A stretch of DNA of 64,000 nt, from positions 22,878,001 to 22,942,000 of the forward strand of contig NC_079883.1 of assembly GCF_029227915.1 (NCBI RefSeq). Direction: 5' to 3'. Within the stretch, counting starts at the first letter, position 1. Each line of letters starts with the position of its first letter. A model generated the notes under the pieces. The model did no database searches, was not told the DNA's origin, and saw only the letters and a program-made list of their open reading frames with translations. Shown in pieces: positions 44,516 through 58,044 of this stretch. The position numbers and the translations under genes are program-made. This DNA comes from Hydractinia symbiolongicarpus (taxonomy: Eukaryota; Cnidaria; Hydrozoa; Anthoathecata; Hydractiniidae).

Positions 44516-46480
44516 TGATGTTTCCTGAATATTTGAGGATTCAGTGTCCACTTCATCTGTATTTGTTTTCTGTCAATCAAATATTTATGTGCACGAAATG
44601 AGTTATGACTCACGTTTACTAAACATTCTCAATGCTTAAGTTGAGATTGACCTTCAGCAATGAGAATAAAGAAACTTTCAGTTGACGCAAAAGTTATGCA
44701 CAAGGTTTCAGATATAAGCGACACAAAAAGCGCTGGAAAAATGTTGAAGTATATAATTGCATGCCGTCATTTTTTTCATATTATAAGTTTCTCTTTCGTC
44801 ATCGTGAAAATGTCTCTGAAATAGTCAGATTATTGTAGAAGTCAATTCAAAACTTCAAGAAAGAAAAGGAAAAATAAACACCAAAAATTTGAATTGGAGA
44901 AAAAAATGCGCTAAAATCACTGGGTAAGGGATCTTGGTATGATAAAAATAAATGAAAAGCCCTTGCAGGCTAAAAGATTTTGGATTCTTTTGTTCCCCAT
45001 ACCTTTCGAGTTCGCCAGTAGCTTTTTCTTGTACAGAACTTTTACAATGTTGTCCTGTCATTTCAAATAAATAGGTTTGGAACTTGCGCAAAAACTAATA
45101 CGCGCGAAGGTGCTCGTGAGCAAAGAGAACAGGTCAATACACTACATGAGCAGGTGGTCGTAATATCTAACCATGTGACAATCCGCAAACAATAAAAAAG
45201 GAAGTATTGACTACAGTTGTTTTATTAACAATTAGAAAATAGAGTTTTCGTAAAAATGTCATTGTGGCGGTTTAGTTTATGCAGTTGTATGTATCAACAT
45301 TGGCGTACAATAAATGTGCGTTCTGTTCTTCAAGGCTGGTGAAATAGGTAGCAAGTTGAAAGTCAATACTATCCAGTTAGGCGGAAGTAAACTGATGTAG
45401 ATTATACCAGTTTTTTGTGTGGCAAATGACTGTGAAACAACCATTCGTAATACATTTTAATAGGCTCCACGCTATACCACTGTGTTATCGGTCTTGAGTA
45501 AGGAGAAAGCACTGGAAGTGTTTTTATAATACGATGGTATTCAAATATGGAAGAATTCAGCTTGTTTGCGATCATGTTAAATTTTGCAAGATGAATAAAT
45601 AATTATGTCATGGTGCTTTTTGTGATCGCAAAGTTAGCGTAGTTCTTCCAAAATGTGATCTCCCCAAAAGTGCACATGTGCACTAAAATTCGAAGAAAAT
45701 TGTTCAGTGAATGGTACTAATTTGATATTGTATTATGGAAATGAAACTGTAAACATGAAATCATTTTATTGTTTATCACATCTTGTGATATGCATATTCC
45801 TTTTAGCCATTATATTAATCACCATATTTAGTTAAGCGTGCAGTTCCTCACTGTTTTCAACAGAAGGTTTTTTCACCACCTAGGCGCATCTACACAGACA
45901 AGTTTTACAACATTACACTGTATACTAAAATACAAAAAACCGCAAAAAATAAACATAAAATGTTCAATAAATTCATAAAATGCATAAGACGTGTGTCTCA
46001 GAAAACAACGCACATCAATCTTAGTCGAAAACCTTGCCGCATCAATTACATAAACAGGTGCACAAATTAAATGCGAAAGTACAAGATTCAACTTTAAGAT
46101 GGGTAGTTTTGAAAATATGTGTGCACGTTAAATGAAAAGTGAAGTAAAAATTATTCTCACATAAAAATTCAGGTGAGTTGAAAAAACAACGAATATTCTC
46201 CACAATAGCTGGTCCAGGTTTCCTTTGATATAACGCTTCGATTTCACAGAGAATACTTGTTGTCGTGGGGAGAAAATTTTATATCCAGACCTAATAGTTT
46301 ATATATCCAATAGTGTCTGTACACGGTTCATTCATTATTGCACTTGGGCCACACAGCAGCATAGGGTTTGAAGGAAATACCATATCACAAAATCAATTTC
46401 TCAGTTGATTCTTCATTCTGTTACATGGTATAACCTGCAATTTAACTCTACTTTCAATCCATAATCCAAAACGACTGCTC
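44516..46480. other. Non-coding stretch, no gene recognised
   Basis: AT-rich sequence. I searched the minus strand here for the missing PAN exon of gene copy 2 and saw none. A GTGTCCACTTC segment at 44541 is the reverse complement of the start of the insertion at 36150. Confidence 0.45.
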
Positions 46481-47142
46481 TTAACCCTATTCGGTCCGAG
46501 GGAGATCCCCCCCCCCTGACGGTTCTTTTAATAACTGCTTATTGCTTTGTTATATCGCTATGATACTTACTGAGTTTCAATATTTATCTATTAGACACAT
46601 GCCAAATTGTTAGGTCCCATACCTTTGAGAGGCTTAGCCATTACTCGAAACTACCCATAAAAATCTCTATAAAAACTCTATAATGGGGAAAATATAATAA
46701 CTCCTGTTAGGATTATCCTTAGAATTTGAAACTTGCAACACAACTTTGTGTCATCGAGAAGAATCATTTTGCATAACTTGGACACGTGACTAATCCGATT
46801 TTTAGATTTTATCGGGTTTTACTCGAAAATCGGGAAAAAACAGATTTTTGGGCAATTTTTGGCAATTTGTTATGCGATCCATGTAAACACCGAAAGATAT
46901 GTTAAATAACTTTTATTTAACTTTCAGAAACTTCAAACAGAATGTTAAAATTTGCTCTAGAACAAAAGTAATTAAATTTTAAGCAGAGAGTGGCATTTTT
47001 AACAAATCTCAAGCTTCTGATGACGTCACAAAAAATGCGCTGACGGAAGAAAAAATTTATTGCCACCATTTTGTTACTTTTATGACGTACTATAAGTGTG
47101 CCAAGTTTGATTCAATTTGAACAACCCTGTGAAAACTTAATA
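46481..47142 (-). repeat. TTAA-flanked element, second copy, inverted and truncated
   Basis: Starts TTAACCCTATTCGGTCCGAG at 46481 and follows the reverse complement of 30755-31498 as far as CAATTTGAACAACCCTGTG near 47130. The opposite terminus, about 85 bases including its GC hairpin, is missing. Confidence 0.85.
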
Positions 47143-47749
47143 ACAAACAAAAAGTGAATTAAATTAATTTAGAAGGAAAGGAAAAAGTCGCAACAGTACT
47201 GCCTCTTAGAGTTAAAAGTTTTAGAACTACACAATAAATGGAAGCTCATGAAATGCAAGATGTATTTGTATATCCAATAACTTTTTTCAAAGAAATTATG
47301 AAATCATATTAATGAAAAAATATTTCCTTCTATATATTATATAAATATATACAAAAATTAAAAAAAGATACATATAATAACACAAAATAATAAATAATTC
47401 AAAATATTGACGTATTCAACAAGTACATGTTTTGCATAAGAAATTCAAACTCTCTTTTGCTCTTTTGTAAACAATTAATAAACTTATTACTTTTATTTTT
47501 ATTACTGTAAACAACACGCAAGTCTGAAAGTTCCTATGAAAACATGCACATGCAAACAAAAAACGAACCCCCTCCCTTCCCACTGCTATCATTGTGGCTA
47601 TGTACATACATATATATTGCAATTACTTTTAAATTGTTCCATTTTCTTCGCTAATTGCTAATTTCATTCCTTGCTTATAGATACACATGTTCATTTCATA
47701 ATCTGCTTCTTTTTGTTATAATTATTTACAGGTCCGCCTGATCTTCACA

Positions 47750-47795
47750 GCATTATTATCATTATTTTATCATCATTATTATCATCATTAAAAAT
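47750..47795. repeat. ATT/ATC microsatellite
   Basis: Runs of TTATTATCATCATT units just outside the 3' end of the Helentron relic. Confidence 0.7.
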
Positions 47796-47927
47796 AAACA
47801 CATTTTACTACAGTTTCAATTTCTGCATGGTCAAATACATTATTATTAATATAAACATGATTAAGAAGAGAACCGTCATTATGAGTTCTTGCACAACCAT
47901 AGTTTAGTTACTTAACAGTTCTTCAAG

Positions 47928-50900
47928 TCAATGTGAGCCTGGATTGAAATAATCAACATTAAAATGTCCTAACAAAATATGAAAATCCTGTGCATTCAAA
48001 CGCTCACATAGGTCATCACAAAAAGATGATGAAGATGAAGAATTTGACCAGTACCAAATTCCTACAGAAATAAGTTCCTCTGAAAACGAACTTTTCCTAT
48101 CTTGTACTAAAGAGAAACCAGGAGTATCATTCTGGTAAATAAAAGGAAAAGAATGTCTGTAACACACTGCAATACTTTTAAATTTGTCTCCATCAGAATT
48201 AGGAGAAACATCAAACATAGGAAGTTGACCTGATATTTCTGTCATGTCATGGTCAGGTAACAGTTGGGTTTCAGTTAGACATAATATGTCAGATTCCTTC
48301 AATTACTCATCGTGCTGAATGTCAGTAGCATGTCTTGATAAAGATCTGACACCCAACAAAGTTATCACCAAGGAGCTTTTCTCTAAAGGCCAAAATACTA
48401 ATGGTGGTAATATACTTTTCAATCTCAACCTTTCATGTTCATCAGATGCATGTTTATCTGCCTTGATTGCCTTTTGCCTAATTTCACCTGTTAAATATAA
48501 TCCAGCTAAAGATGTGAAATGACTCATAGCAACATACATTTTGCCTGGATTGAATTGAGTTTGTCTGAATAAATCAAAACTAATAACAGCCTTGGGTAAA
48601 CTTAAACCTTGAACTTTATGGACAGTACAAGCCCAAGAAAGCATCAGTGGAAACTAAGTTCTTTTGATAACCGGTGATGAGAAGTTTCTTTTTACCACAT
48701 GAATATCAGTATCAGTCCTTTCAATTGGTAAAACTTGGTGCAACCTTGCATAGTGTTATTTTGATATTCTGACAACACCAGTTTGAGCATTGTAAAATTT
48801 CACATATATTTTTTGAACATAATTATCATGATACAGTATGTGAAAAACAGTCCCTATACACCCCTTGATTAATCAATCATCAATATCTAGATTTATAGTT
48901 AGCATGACCCTGGCACTAATGTTAAGAGCCGATTGTCTCGCAAAACCACCAGTATGAGTTTGTTTCCTATTCAAACCTTCATCAATAATATGAGATGGTA
49001 CATCATTTGGTATTTCATCAATAGCATTAATTTTACACAAAGTACCATATACAAGTTGTGGCATATCTTCATTATGTTTCAGAACAAGCACATTCTCAGC
49101 AAATAAATGAAGGGCATCAGCAGGATAGTTGTGATCATTCTTACTGATAAACCTTGATTTCAAAAGGTTTTCATCCTCTAGTGAGAGATTTGCAGTTCTT
49201 ATATTGTTTAACAGTTCAATAAAAACATCATCGCCTTTCTGTCGCATAACCTTTGTAAGTTCAGCTAATTTGAATATTGACAAGAAGAGTATTTAAAACA
49301 TATGAAAATACACACCTCTGCTAACTTGTTTCGTAAACGAGTTCGCATTTTATCACTAAGGGGGACATAATTATTCCCATGAATTCCAAAACATGAATGT
49401 ACTGTTGTACCGCCAATGTTTACAGCAGCTACATCTGTTGAAGCTACAAGAGACACTCTTTACTTTTCTGCATTTTCACCTTTGTGCATTAAAAATTTTT
49501 TGAGAGATTTGTAAATAGTTTTGATCAATTCTGACTTTCCACATCCACCTTCGTGGTTTAACATAAGTAGGTGAAATGGAGTTACGATTTTTTATACATT
49601 TTCTTGCCCAAGTGAACACTGTTTTAAATACTTCACGTTGTTTAGCATTAAGAGATCTGATATCTCTATTAATCTCCTGGTCTGATGTCACAACAAAACA
49701 GTTTCTAGGTAGAGACAATAAGTTGGAACAAGTTGGTTCAGTTTCATTTTCTGTGTCAACTTGCTCCCTTGATGCTAAGAAATCAACTTCTTCTTATTCC
49801 TGTTGTGCAAATGGATCTTGAGTGGTGTCCATGTCAGCTCTAAATGTTGCAAAAGCTTCGTCAACGATTTCACTATATGGTTCTAACTGTTGTTTGTTCG
49901 CATTGACAATATTTAAAACTCCTGGATGGTTAAGCGTCTCCATGTAACTACCATCAAGTAAATCAGATTCAAAACGAAAAGGATAGTATAGAAACAACAA
50001 GCTGTGAGCATAACTTTCTGGCTGAGTATGTTGGTTGGGTGTATATGATCGAGTAAAAGCACGAACCTTACGACACTTAAGTTTTTCTTTAGAATTCATG
50101 AAAGCTATCGGTGATGGATACGTAGAATGAATGTGATTCATTTCCATGGACTCATCATTCAAAATGATAGGCTGGTTGTTGTTGTCACCTATTCCAGATT
50201 TTGTGCTTTCTAAGTAATGATGTGCTAAAAATTCTGAATAGCACATTTTATACAAAGCAGCATATTTACCACTTTTGAAAGTAGTATCAGGTCTGATTAA
50301 ATAACGATCAAGCATGTTTGTTTTGAATATACAACACTATCATCAGGTAGCTCTTCAAGGTCTGTCTTACTTCTGCACATTCTAAACTTGTATGCTGGTA
50401 AATGACTATTTGCAAAGATTACTTTAGGAAATTTTTTTCAAAGCCACAATTCAGCATTAAATGATTTCACTGCTTCTTGAATAGAACATTCCCTATGATT
50501 TGAAAATGCATTGCAATTTTAATCATTTGTTCATTTTTGTTGTCGCTATTTTCCCGTGCCTCTGACAATGCTTGCTTCATTGCACGCGAAGATTCATTTT
50601 CTGATTTGGAAAAATACTTACACGTGTATTTTATTCCTTCATAGTCATTAAAAACCGGCTGCAAGTCAATGTTTGCTTGCCACTTAAGAATTCCTTCTGA
50701 AAAATAGTTATTCACAAAACATGAATTAGGAGAGCGCTTTAAATGAACTTGAGAATCAGAGTCTGATGATATAGAGAGGGCGTTATAGTATTCACTCTTT
50801 GAAATATCTAAGCTTTTCACTATACTAGGTATGCTTTCCGGAGATTCAAAATTCTCACTTTGAGGATCAATGGTATTCCTTTTCTTAGGAAAAAGGTTGC

Positions 50901-53600
50901 AATTTATATATTCTTTGACACTGCTCAATATTTCTTCTCTCTTTGATAATATACCTTCCTTGTGTGCAGAAGGAATTTTATCACTGAGAGGTCGATCTGA
51001 GAAAAAATGTCCATAATGCTTTCGACAATTTTTAGAATGGGAATGAGTCTCGAACATTTTTACAACACTAAACTCTGTCTCTGTCTCAGGGTCTGGAAGG
51101 TCTGTTCTTATAATGTTATCAACAAGTCTTATATACTCTTCTTCATTCTCTCTTGTCAACACTGGTGCACAATGGGGACTACCTCTAACCTGAAATTCAA
51201 CGCGAATCACGTGATACTTAACTTCTCCAAAGAGGCCATTTAGAACTATTTCTTTAAAAAATACCTCTACTCTGTATTGAAAACTGCGTGCTAGCAACAT
51301 GGGGTTCATGTTTAAAATTCTACAGCATTTCCACCAAATAATTTTCAGTAACATTAAAGCCATTCAGTTTTAATACTATTGAAACTAGTTCATTCCAACA
51401 CAGGTCAGCACAGGACAATGTTAAGAAAATGTTGGCGTTCCAAATTGTTTTACCATGGCTAATACCTTGTGCAAAAATTTCTTCCAGTATGCTGGAGTAC
51501 CTTTGATGGTATTCATAAAATTAAAAGCTGTTAAGTTGTTACAAAAAAAATCTTTTATTGTAATATTTATTCTACTTTTCAAATTGATTTGTTGAATAAT
51601 ATGATGGGCATAAAATATGTAGTCTGCATCCGATGCAAAATTTTGTGAATAACTAATTAAACGCTGGTTGAAATATTCAATTGGGCTTAGCTTTATACAG
51701 CGTTCAACATTGTACCCAAATGTACCAGTTGGAAATAAATGAGGGTGGGTCAGTTCTTCATAATTCTCATCACTTATGACGGATAAAGGTTTTTTTTCCT
51801 CACCAGGAGCAACAATTAGTGTGTCGTTATCTATTGTATGGGGAATTTTTGAGGTCATCACAGTTTCATTTGCAGCTATTCTGAACAAATTAATGGGTTT
51901 TCTTCTTCCTACTTATTAGAATCTATAATATGTTCTGACCATTTATTAACAATTACTTCCAGTTGTTTATTTTCAATTACAGTATTTTGATAAAATGGGT
52001 TATTAATTTTCAAATATTCTAAAACATATTGTGGTCATGCAGGTTCAAAGTATACATGGCTATTATACATTAGTTTACGTTTCAATTTTATTAACACTAA
52101 CCCACTGCAGTCAGCCGATCTTGGAAGAACATTACATATATCCGTATTTTCTACTTGTACATTGCATATTGCCCCATTTAGTTTTGGGGATTGTCCTTTT
52201 GGCATTATTGCAACTTTTTCAAACAATAACCTTTGTGCAATCAAAAATCGTTCAAGTTTTCTTAATAGTGGATACACAGGGGGAAGTCAAAAGTCTCTAA
52301 CTTGCTTGAAACAGCCTGACATGGTATTTGGGGATTCTTAGCTTTTAATTTTTTATGACAAGTTTGACAGACATAACAGTTATCATTATAGCTTGAAACT
52401 AGGAAAAATTTGAAACCTTTTAGATCTGTGATATTATACTTTGATTCATCAAACTTCAAAACAAATCGTTTGTACAAGCACCTATTGCATACCACACAAA
52501 TATAATATACTCCTTCCTTAATCATATTCTTAAAATGAAGCCTTTCCTGAACGTCACTTTTTCATGATCAAATGATTTAAGGGATCTTTCTTCGAACTTC
52601 TCACTATTTATTGCATAATTTCCTTTCTTTTTTGACAATACATTGTCATCCTCACTCTCGTAATACTCTTTTTGATTTAATTTAATATTTTCAGAGTTTA
52701 GAATGTAGTGCTTTTTTTTGGTCATTATAACTATTTCATTTTAATTTCTTCATAGAGCTCTTTCTTTTTTAATTTTATTTGCTCATGTTTAACTGCATAA
52801 TGCTTTATTCTTTTTAGTTTTATTTGCTCCTGTTCCACGGCATAGTATTCCTTACTCTGTTTGCGTTTTCTAGATTTAATATTTTCGTTAGTAGCATATT
52901 GATCTCTTAACCTTTGTGTAACTTGCTCCTTTGAATTTTGGTATTTTTCTCTTCTCTTTTTTCTTTTAACAGAAGCAGAAATCTGAGTTAATATTTTTTC
53001 ACTTACATGAACCTTAACAAATTGTAACTCATATTGGAGAGATGACTTATTATGCTTCGTCAAATAAGAGTCCCTGATGTAGCTTTCCACATCAGTAATA
53101 TTTTTAAACTTTCACAACACAGAATAGCCATCTGCAGTAAATGAGCCATCATTTCCCCGACTAAGGGAGTCAAATATAAAAAAGCAGGACTTGTTATATA
53201 AAATCGATGTTGTGAAACCACCTATCATAAACAACATTCCACTACATTCCGCAAAGTCCAAAAGATTATTTTGGAACCAAGTTAGTTCACCTTGTAAATT
53301 TTCTAAAAATGTTACAGACAATTGAGTGCCCTCTATAGAAATTGAGTTTGGGAGTTGATCAAAAAAATAGCACCAGTTGTAAGAAGTGGCTTTTATAAAT
53401 AATCACCCTTATCCAAATATGGTCTAAATCCCAATCAGTCCAGAGTGAATCTTTGTGAATAGTTAACCAAATGATAGCATGCTTAGCATTTGCTACACAT
53501 TAAGTACCAGCACTTTCGCCAAATTTTTCATTGCCTTGATGAAAATTTCCTTGAACAGAGGAAAACAACGCATGGGTTACTCTCTGCACGAGACACCTTG
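47928..53600 (-). pseudogene. Decayed Helentron (protease, Rep, Pif1-like helicase, endonuclease)
   Basis: Minus-strand pieces in changing frames follow the order of an animal Helentron. About 53590-53110: a cysteine-protease-like N-terminus (GNFHQGNEKFG, CVANAKHAII, FIFDSLSRG). 52730-53090: a basic Lys/Arg-rich region. 52035-52525: a cysteine-rich part (YYICVVCNRCLYKR) and VAIMPKGQSPKLNGAICN. 51421-51888: the Helitron-like N domain (IKGTPAYWKKFLHKVLAM). 50467-51363: the Rep region (FQYRVEVFFKEIVLNG, EFQVRGSPH, NCRKHYGHFF). 49476-50315 and 48303-49456: the helicase (LNAKQREVF, Walker A GGCGKSELIKT, VHKVQGLSLPKAVISFD). 47928-48302: an AP-type endonuclease (ILCLTETQLLPDHDMTEI, ILLGHFNVDYF). Many stops and frameshifts show it is dead. 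The 5' and 3' termini were not located. Confidence 0.92.
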
Positions 53601-54595
53601 GGAGTGTTCATATTAAGTTGTGACAATATAAACGAGAGGTTATAGCTAGCTAACTAATAATGTAGCTGGTGTAAAGCAATGTAAGCTTACTAAAGTGTTT
53701 CAACAATTCTTTCTTTATCAAGTTTCGGTAATGTAGTTTCAATACTAACCCAACGAAATATTTTGCTTAGCTTTAAAAAGATAACTTCGCTTCGCAGCGT
53801 GGTGATTAAGCTGGAGTATAATCAATATGGTGCACTTGAAAACGGTGACTCGAAAACAACGAATGACCTCTGGAGCTAGGTTAAGTTGAGTATATCTCAC
53901 CTCGTTAAGGAAATTACCTTGATTTGTTTGAAGGAATATTTAGCATAGCTCATCAAATAATAAAAGAATAACAATGTTTGTGATCAAATTTGTAACATAG
54001 TCTTTATTCTTTTTCAATTTTACGAACATTGAGATACGTACAAAACCGTCGTAGCTAGGACGCGGGGCCAGGTCGGACTTTAAAAGTCATGACGTTACGG
54101 CAATAGGTTGAAAAGTCGGTCGAAGAAGAAGAAGAAGGAAGAGAAGAAGAAAAAGACCGCCCGTTTTAATAAGATCTCGGATATAATTCGAAGTCTTAAT
54201 AAAGCATGCTTTGACTAAAGCTAGTTGCCGGTAACATCAAATGGAGGGGTGTAAACAAAATTTAAAATGAAACTTAAAATCATACATAACAAATGTTCAT
54301 TTACATGTGAGTGAAGCAGATGAAGAAAATGATGAAGAAAATTCTGATGCTAAAAACACTCCAAACGTTTTTCCGTCAAAAGTATGTTTTAAGGAAAAAG
54401 AGACACTTCTGTCTGTTTCTGATTTATGTTCTGCGTATGTGTCTAACAAGCATTTGGACTAAAAGTTCGTTGGAGATGTTTATTAAAGTGGTTGGATAAC
54501 GAAACTGAAACTATTTTAAGGAATAATTACTTGCTGTGTCTTGCACAAAATATTTCAAATGATTTATTCGATCCTTGATTTTTGCCAAAACTGAG
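53601..54595. other. Non-coding or unrecognised stretch
   Basis: Contains a (GAA)n tract at 54121-54152. A plus-strand frame at about 54307-54460 is acidic (SEADEENDEENSDAKNTPN) and might be a piece of an unknown exon, but I see no supporting splice structure. Confidence 0.4.
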
Positions 54596-55132
54596 TTATG
54601 TTTTGCTCTCCAAATTATTTAAAGTTTCTTTCCACATATTGACTAACGTTATTGTTTGTATTACTGTCCAACCTTCTCTCTTCGTGTTACCAGTTGTAGT
54701 CTTATTGGAATCGTTATCACTGGATGCGATTGACGACGATGATGCAGAGTTTTGCATATATTGAGCATTTAAAAATCCTGCTTGACTGTACATCTGATTG
54801 TAAAACAATCATTTTGTAAATGTAGGTCCAGGTTCACCAATTCCAAATGGAGTTCTATGATAATCTAGGTACGCTTGGTATCCCACGTATATATTTTGAT
54901 TTTTACTCATGTTCACGTTGTTGTTTTTCTGACATGTTATGTTGTATGTATAGAACTGTGGTTCACGAGTCTGTGTTTTATACTGTGCGTCACGTGTTTG
55001 CATATAAACCTGTATTTTTGTATCTAGAGTTAGCTTATGATGAGCATATAATACGAAAGACATTATTTGTATTCTCTGTGTGAAGCTCCATAATATCACA
55101 TACGAATGAACTTTGACTTTCATAACACTCAC
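54596..55132 (-). pseudogene. SANT/Myb-like protein fragment, broken and truncated
   Basis: One minus-strand frame runs through about 178 codons with a single TGA between GEPGPTFTK and LFYNQMYSQAGF. A serine-rich stretch (QNSASSSSIASSDNDSN) precedes REGWTVIQTITLVNMWKETL, which resembles the first helix of a SANT/Myb-like or trihelix DNA-binding domain. The frame stops before the rest of the domain. The resemblance is to transposon-derived or orphan SANT proteins of cnidarians, from memory. The upstream half has no known domain. Confidence 0.45.
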
Positions 55133-56940
55133 TCACTTTCTTCAAAATCCTCGCTCAAATATCAAATATTTGTGCATAATTTTTATTCTATCGTTTCATG
55201 TACTTATAGCAGCTAAAGCAAAAATAAAGAGTGCCGCGAAGCACTTTTTATTTCTGCTTTATATAAAGCATGTTTAAAGCAAGTAAAGATAATTTGAAAG
55301 GCATTTTAATAAAGCAAAAACTATTACATTGGGGTATTAATTATAGCAGATTTGCCTCAAAACACGCAGAAATAAACTACGCGAACAATTACAACGTCCG
55401 TAAAAGTAACTTTTGGACCAAACTCGATTTTCCTTAATTATTAATTTCTCCATATTTTATTCTGCAGTAATTAATTTCCTAGGAGTATGCATTTTTGTTG
55501 TAACAAAATTTCATGATAAATTTTTATTGAGAGAGTTTCGCATTTGTGTTTCATGATATGTACTGTAAATCTGCTTTTCATATCAAGCACTAAAATACTG
55601 TGTATCTTAGACTTTTAGACTGCCATAAGACATTAGTTGCTTAGAAGTTGCATGAAATAGTGAGCTTTTATATTTTAAAAATTTTTAATCGGCATACCGT
55701 ATTTTTGCTATTAAAAACTCCGCATTTGCACATCATTCGTTCTGAGTTTTTTTATTGCGTCACATTTTGTTATAAACCCCGCAGTGTAGAGAAAATACGG
55801 TAAATACCTATTAAATTCGAAGTTAGATCAGGTAGATGTATTGCAAATTATTTTCATCATTTCATGTTTTATTACTTCATCTTATTAATTCATCTTAAGT
55901 TAATATATATCATAATGGAATTCGTTCTTTTGCTTTCGTTTTGTTATATGACGATTTACTATCCTGAAGAATGATTATTTAATGCATAAATCTTAGCAAC
56001 CCCGTGGAATAATAAAAACTTTTTAGTAAACTTTTAAAGGTCTTGCCTATTCTATTCTCCTTCATACTTTTTGCTCAGATATTTATTGCGCCTGATTTTA
56101 CAGGAACGTCCGCAAACAGGGAGCTGGGATGATTGCCTTATTTTTAGCCATTTGAGTTCTGAGCAATTTGTTTGCCTATGAAAATGTTCTTTTTCGTTCT
56201 CCCGAAATGTTTATTTGCGCTGTTACAGGCAAACTGATACAATATAGTTTTAGCATGCAAAAAATCTCAAATTCCCTCGTTATGTACAAAGAAAATACAA
56301 TTATTATGATACTTGTATAAACAATGCCAAGTCACTGTTTTCAAAGGCAAGCATATCTTTGCTGTGTCTAGGGTCGACAATGCTGTATCTAGGGTCAACA
56401 CATTGGCACTAAGCTTTTTTGTCGAGATGACTCAAATTTCATATTTTTACGCAACACAAAAGAAACTTATGATATGTATAAAAACAACCACACTGCCTTA
56501 TTTCCAACGTCGTGAAATATTTGGAGTGTTGACGCATAGGGCAAGTCATGAAGTTCATATTTAAGAAAAATAAAATTTAGCAAGAAAAACTTCGTCCGTT
56601 AGCTGCGAGCAATTCTTTACAAGACACTGCATGTTGCCACAACAACAACCGCTTCAAAATTTCTTTTAAAACAATGGTAGGCACAAGTTAACTTTTTATT
56701 TACTCATAAGTAAACTAGATTTATAGACTTCACGACTTTCTGTATCAACAGGTGACTTCCTAAAGTAAATTAAAACATGCCAACAAGTGTATAGAGTTAT
56801 TTTGTAACTTTGAAGCTCGCAATTTATTTCTTAAATTTCCTTTAACAGAAATTCCATATGCAAAGTTACACTAAATCCATAATGCGATTTTGATTTTTTT
56901 GGCCAACTAAAAATTTGTTCTAGATCAGAAGTGTTTAAAA
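55133..56940. other. Non-coding stretch, no gene recognised
   Basis: AT-rich sequence. The open frame at 56313-56564 begins inside a direct repeat of AGGGTCGACAA / AGGGTCAACAC and shows no family resemblance. Confidence 0.45.
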
Positions 56941-57720
56941 AACATATATTCTTTTTTCATTCACTGCTATCTAAATTATGCAAATATTGCGTGGTGCAGT
57001 TCCAACGCTACAATATTGAAAAAATTACAAAATAAACAAAAACATGCAATCATAATTATTATAAATATTGACAAGTACAATCACTCCAGGGAGTTATTAA
57101 AAAAGCTCAGTGTACTGAATTTATACCAACTAAACATTTATCAAACTCTTATTTTTATGTTTAAGCTTGAAAACAATATGTTACCAAGAGTATTTAATAA
57201 TATGTTTCAAAAGATTAAACATAAATATCCATCCAGATTTTCAATTAACAGTTTTTTTCAACGTAGGATTAATTATACAATCACAAGTTCTCTATGACTA
57301 GCAGAGGACCTAAATTGTGGAAAACATTTCTTGATAACGACATGAAAACTATTACATCACATAACGAATTCTAACATAAACTAAAACATAAACTATTGAC
57401 TACTGACAATCTATATTTATTTTAGAACACACTACAGTTACAACCTGCGACACATATAACACAACTCCTCATCATTTCCAATGCTAACCTTTTATATAGT
57501 TTGGGGGCTTGGTGATAAGGCCATTATATCCTTCTTCTCGCTCGTGCCATCTTTTACCTCTTTAGCTAATATTTTTAGCATATGCAATCCTATCTTTAGA
57601 TTTTACGATGTAATATAAATTTGTATTTTATTTGTACGGAAAACTGTAAATTCTTCAACGACGAAAAAAATAAAGAGAAAAAAATAATAAATAAAAAAAA
57701 TAAAACAAAAATAAAGTTAT
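56940..57720 (+). mobile_element. 5'-truncated LINE: reverse transcriptase C-terminus and A-rich tail
   Basis: The plus strand encodes the thumb/C-terminal part of a CR1-type reverse transcriptase: NYANIAWCSSNATILKKLQN, KYNHSRELLKKLSVLNLYQL, IFMFKLENNMLPRVF and HKYPSRFSINSF. A frameshift follows, then the equivalent of SRGPKLWKTFL. An A-rich tail with AATAAA-like units runs from 57662 to 57715. This is the classic product of incomplete target-primed reverse transcription. Confidence 0.85.
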
Positions 57721-58044
57721 GTGTTGAATTTATCATCTTCGATTTGCTTCGTCGTTTGTGTACAAGCCTCCATTTTTAATTTTTTAACTCTCCTTATTAA
57801 ATCACGTGACTATGAGCATTTTTTAGTTGAGTGATCCACCGTGCTGACATCCGTATGCTGAGATCTTCATCGCAATATATAATTGAATATTATCTTTAAA
57901 GTTGACACAATGCAAAAGACACAATGTAGCAGAAGAGTTTAAACTATTTTCTTAACAGATTTAGCCCATTACAGTTTGTTACCTGATGTCAAAGCCGCCA
58001 GCGCTTACGTGACGGCAAACAAGACCTTGGTACAGATTGCTTTT
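57721..58044. other. Short gap, no gene recognised
   Basis: Between the LINE tail and the left edge of segmental duplication copy B. No feature seen. Confidence 0.4.

Noticed and set aside
49576-49821. Plus-strand frame over the Helentron helicase
   Set aside because: Antisense shadow; helicase motifs are on the minus strand.
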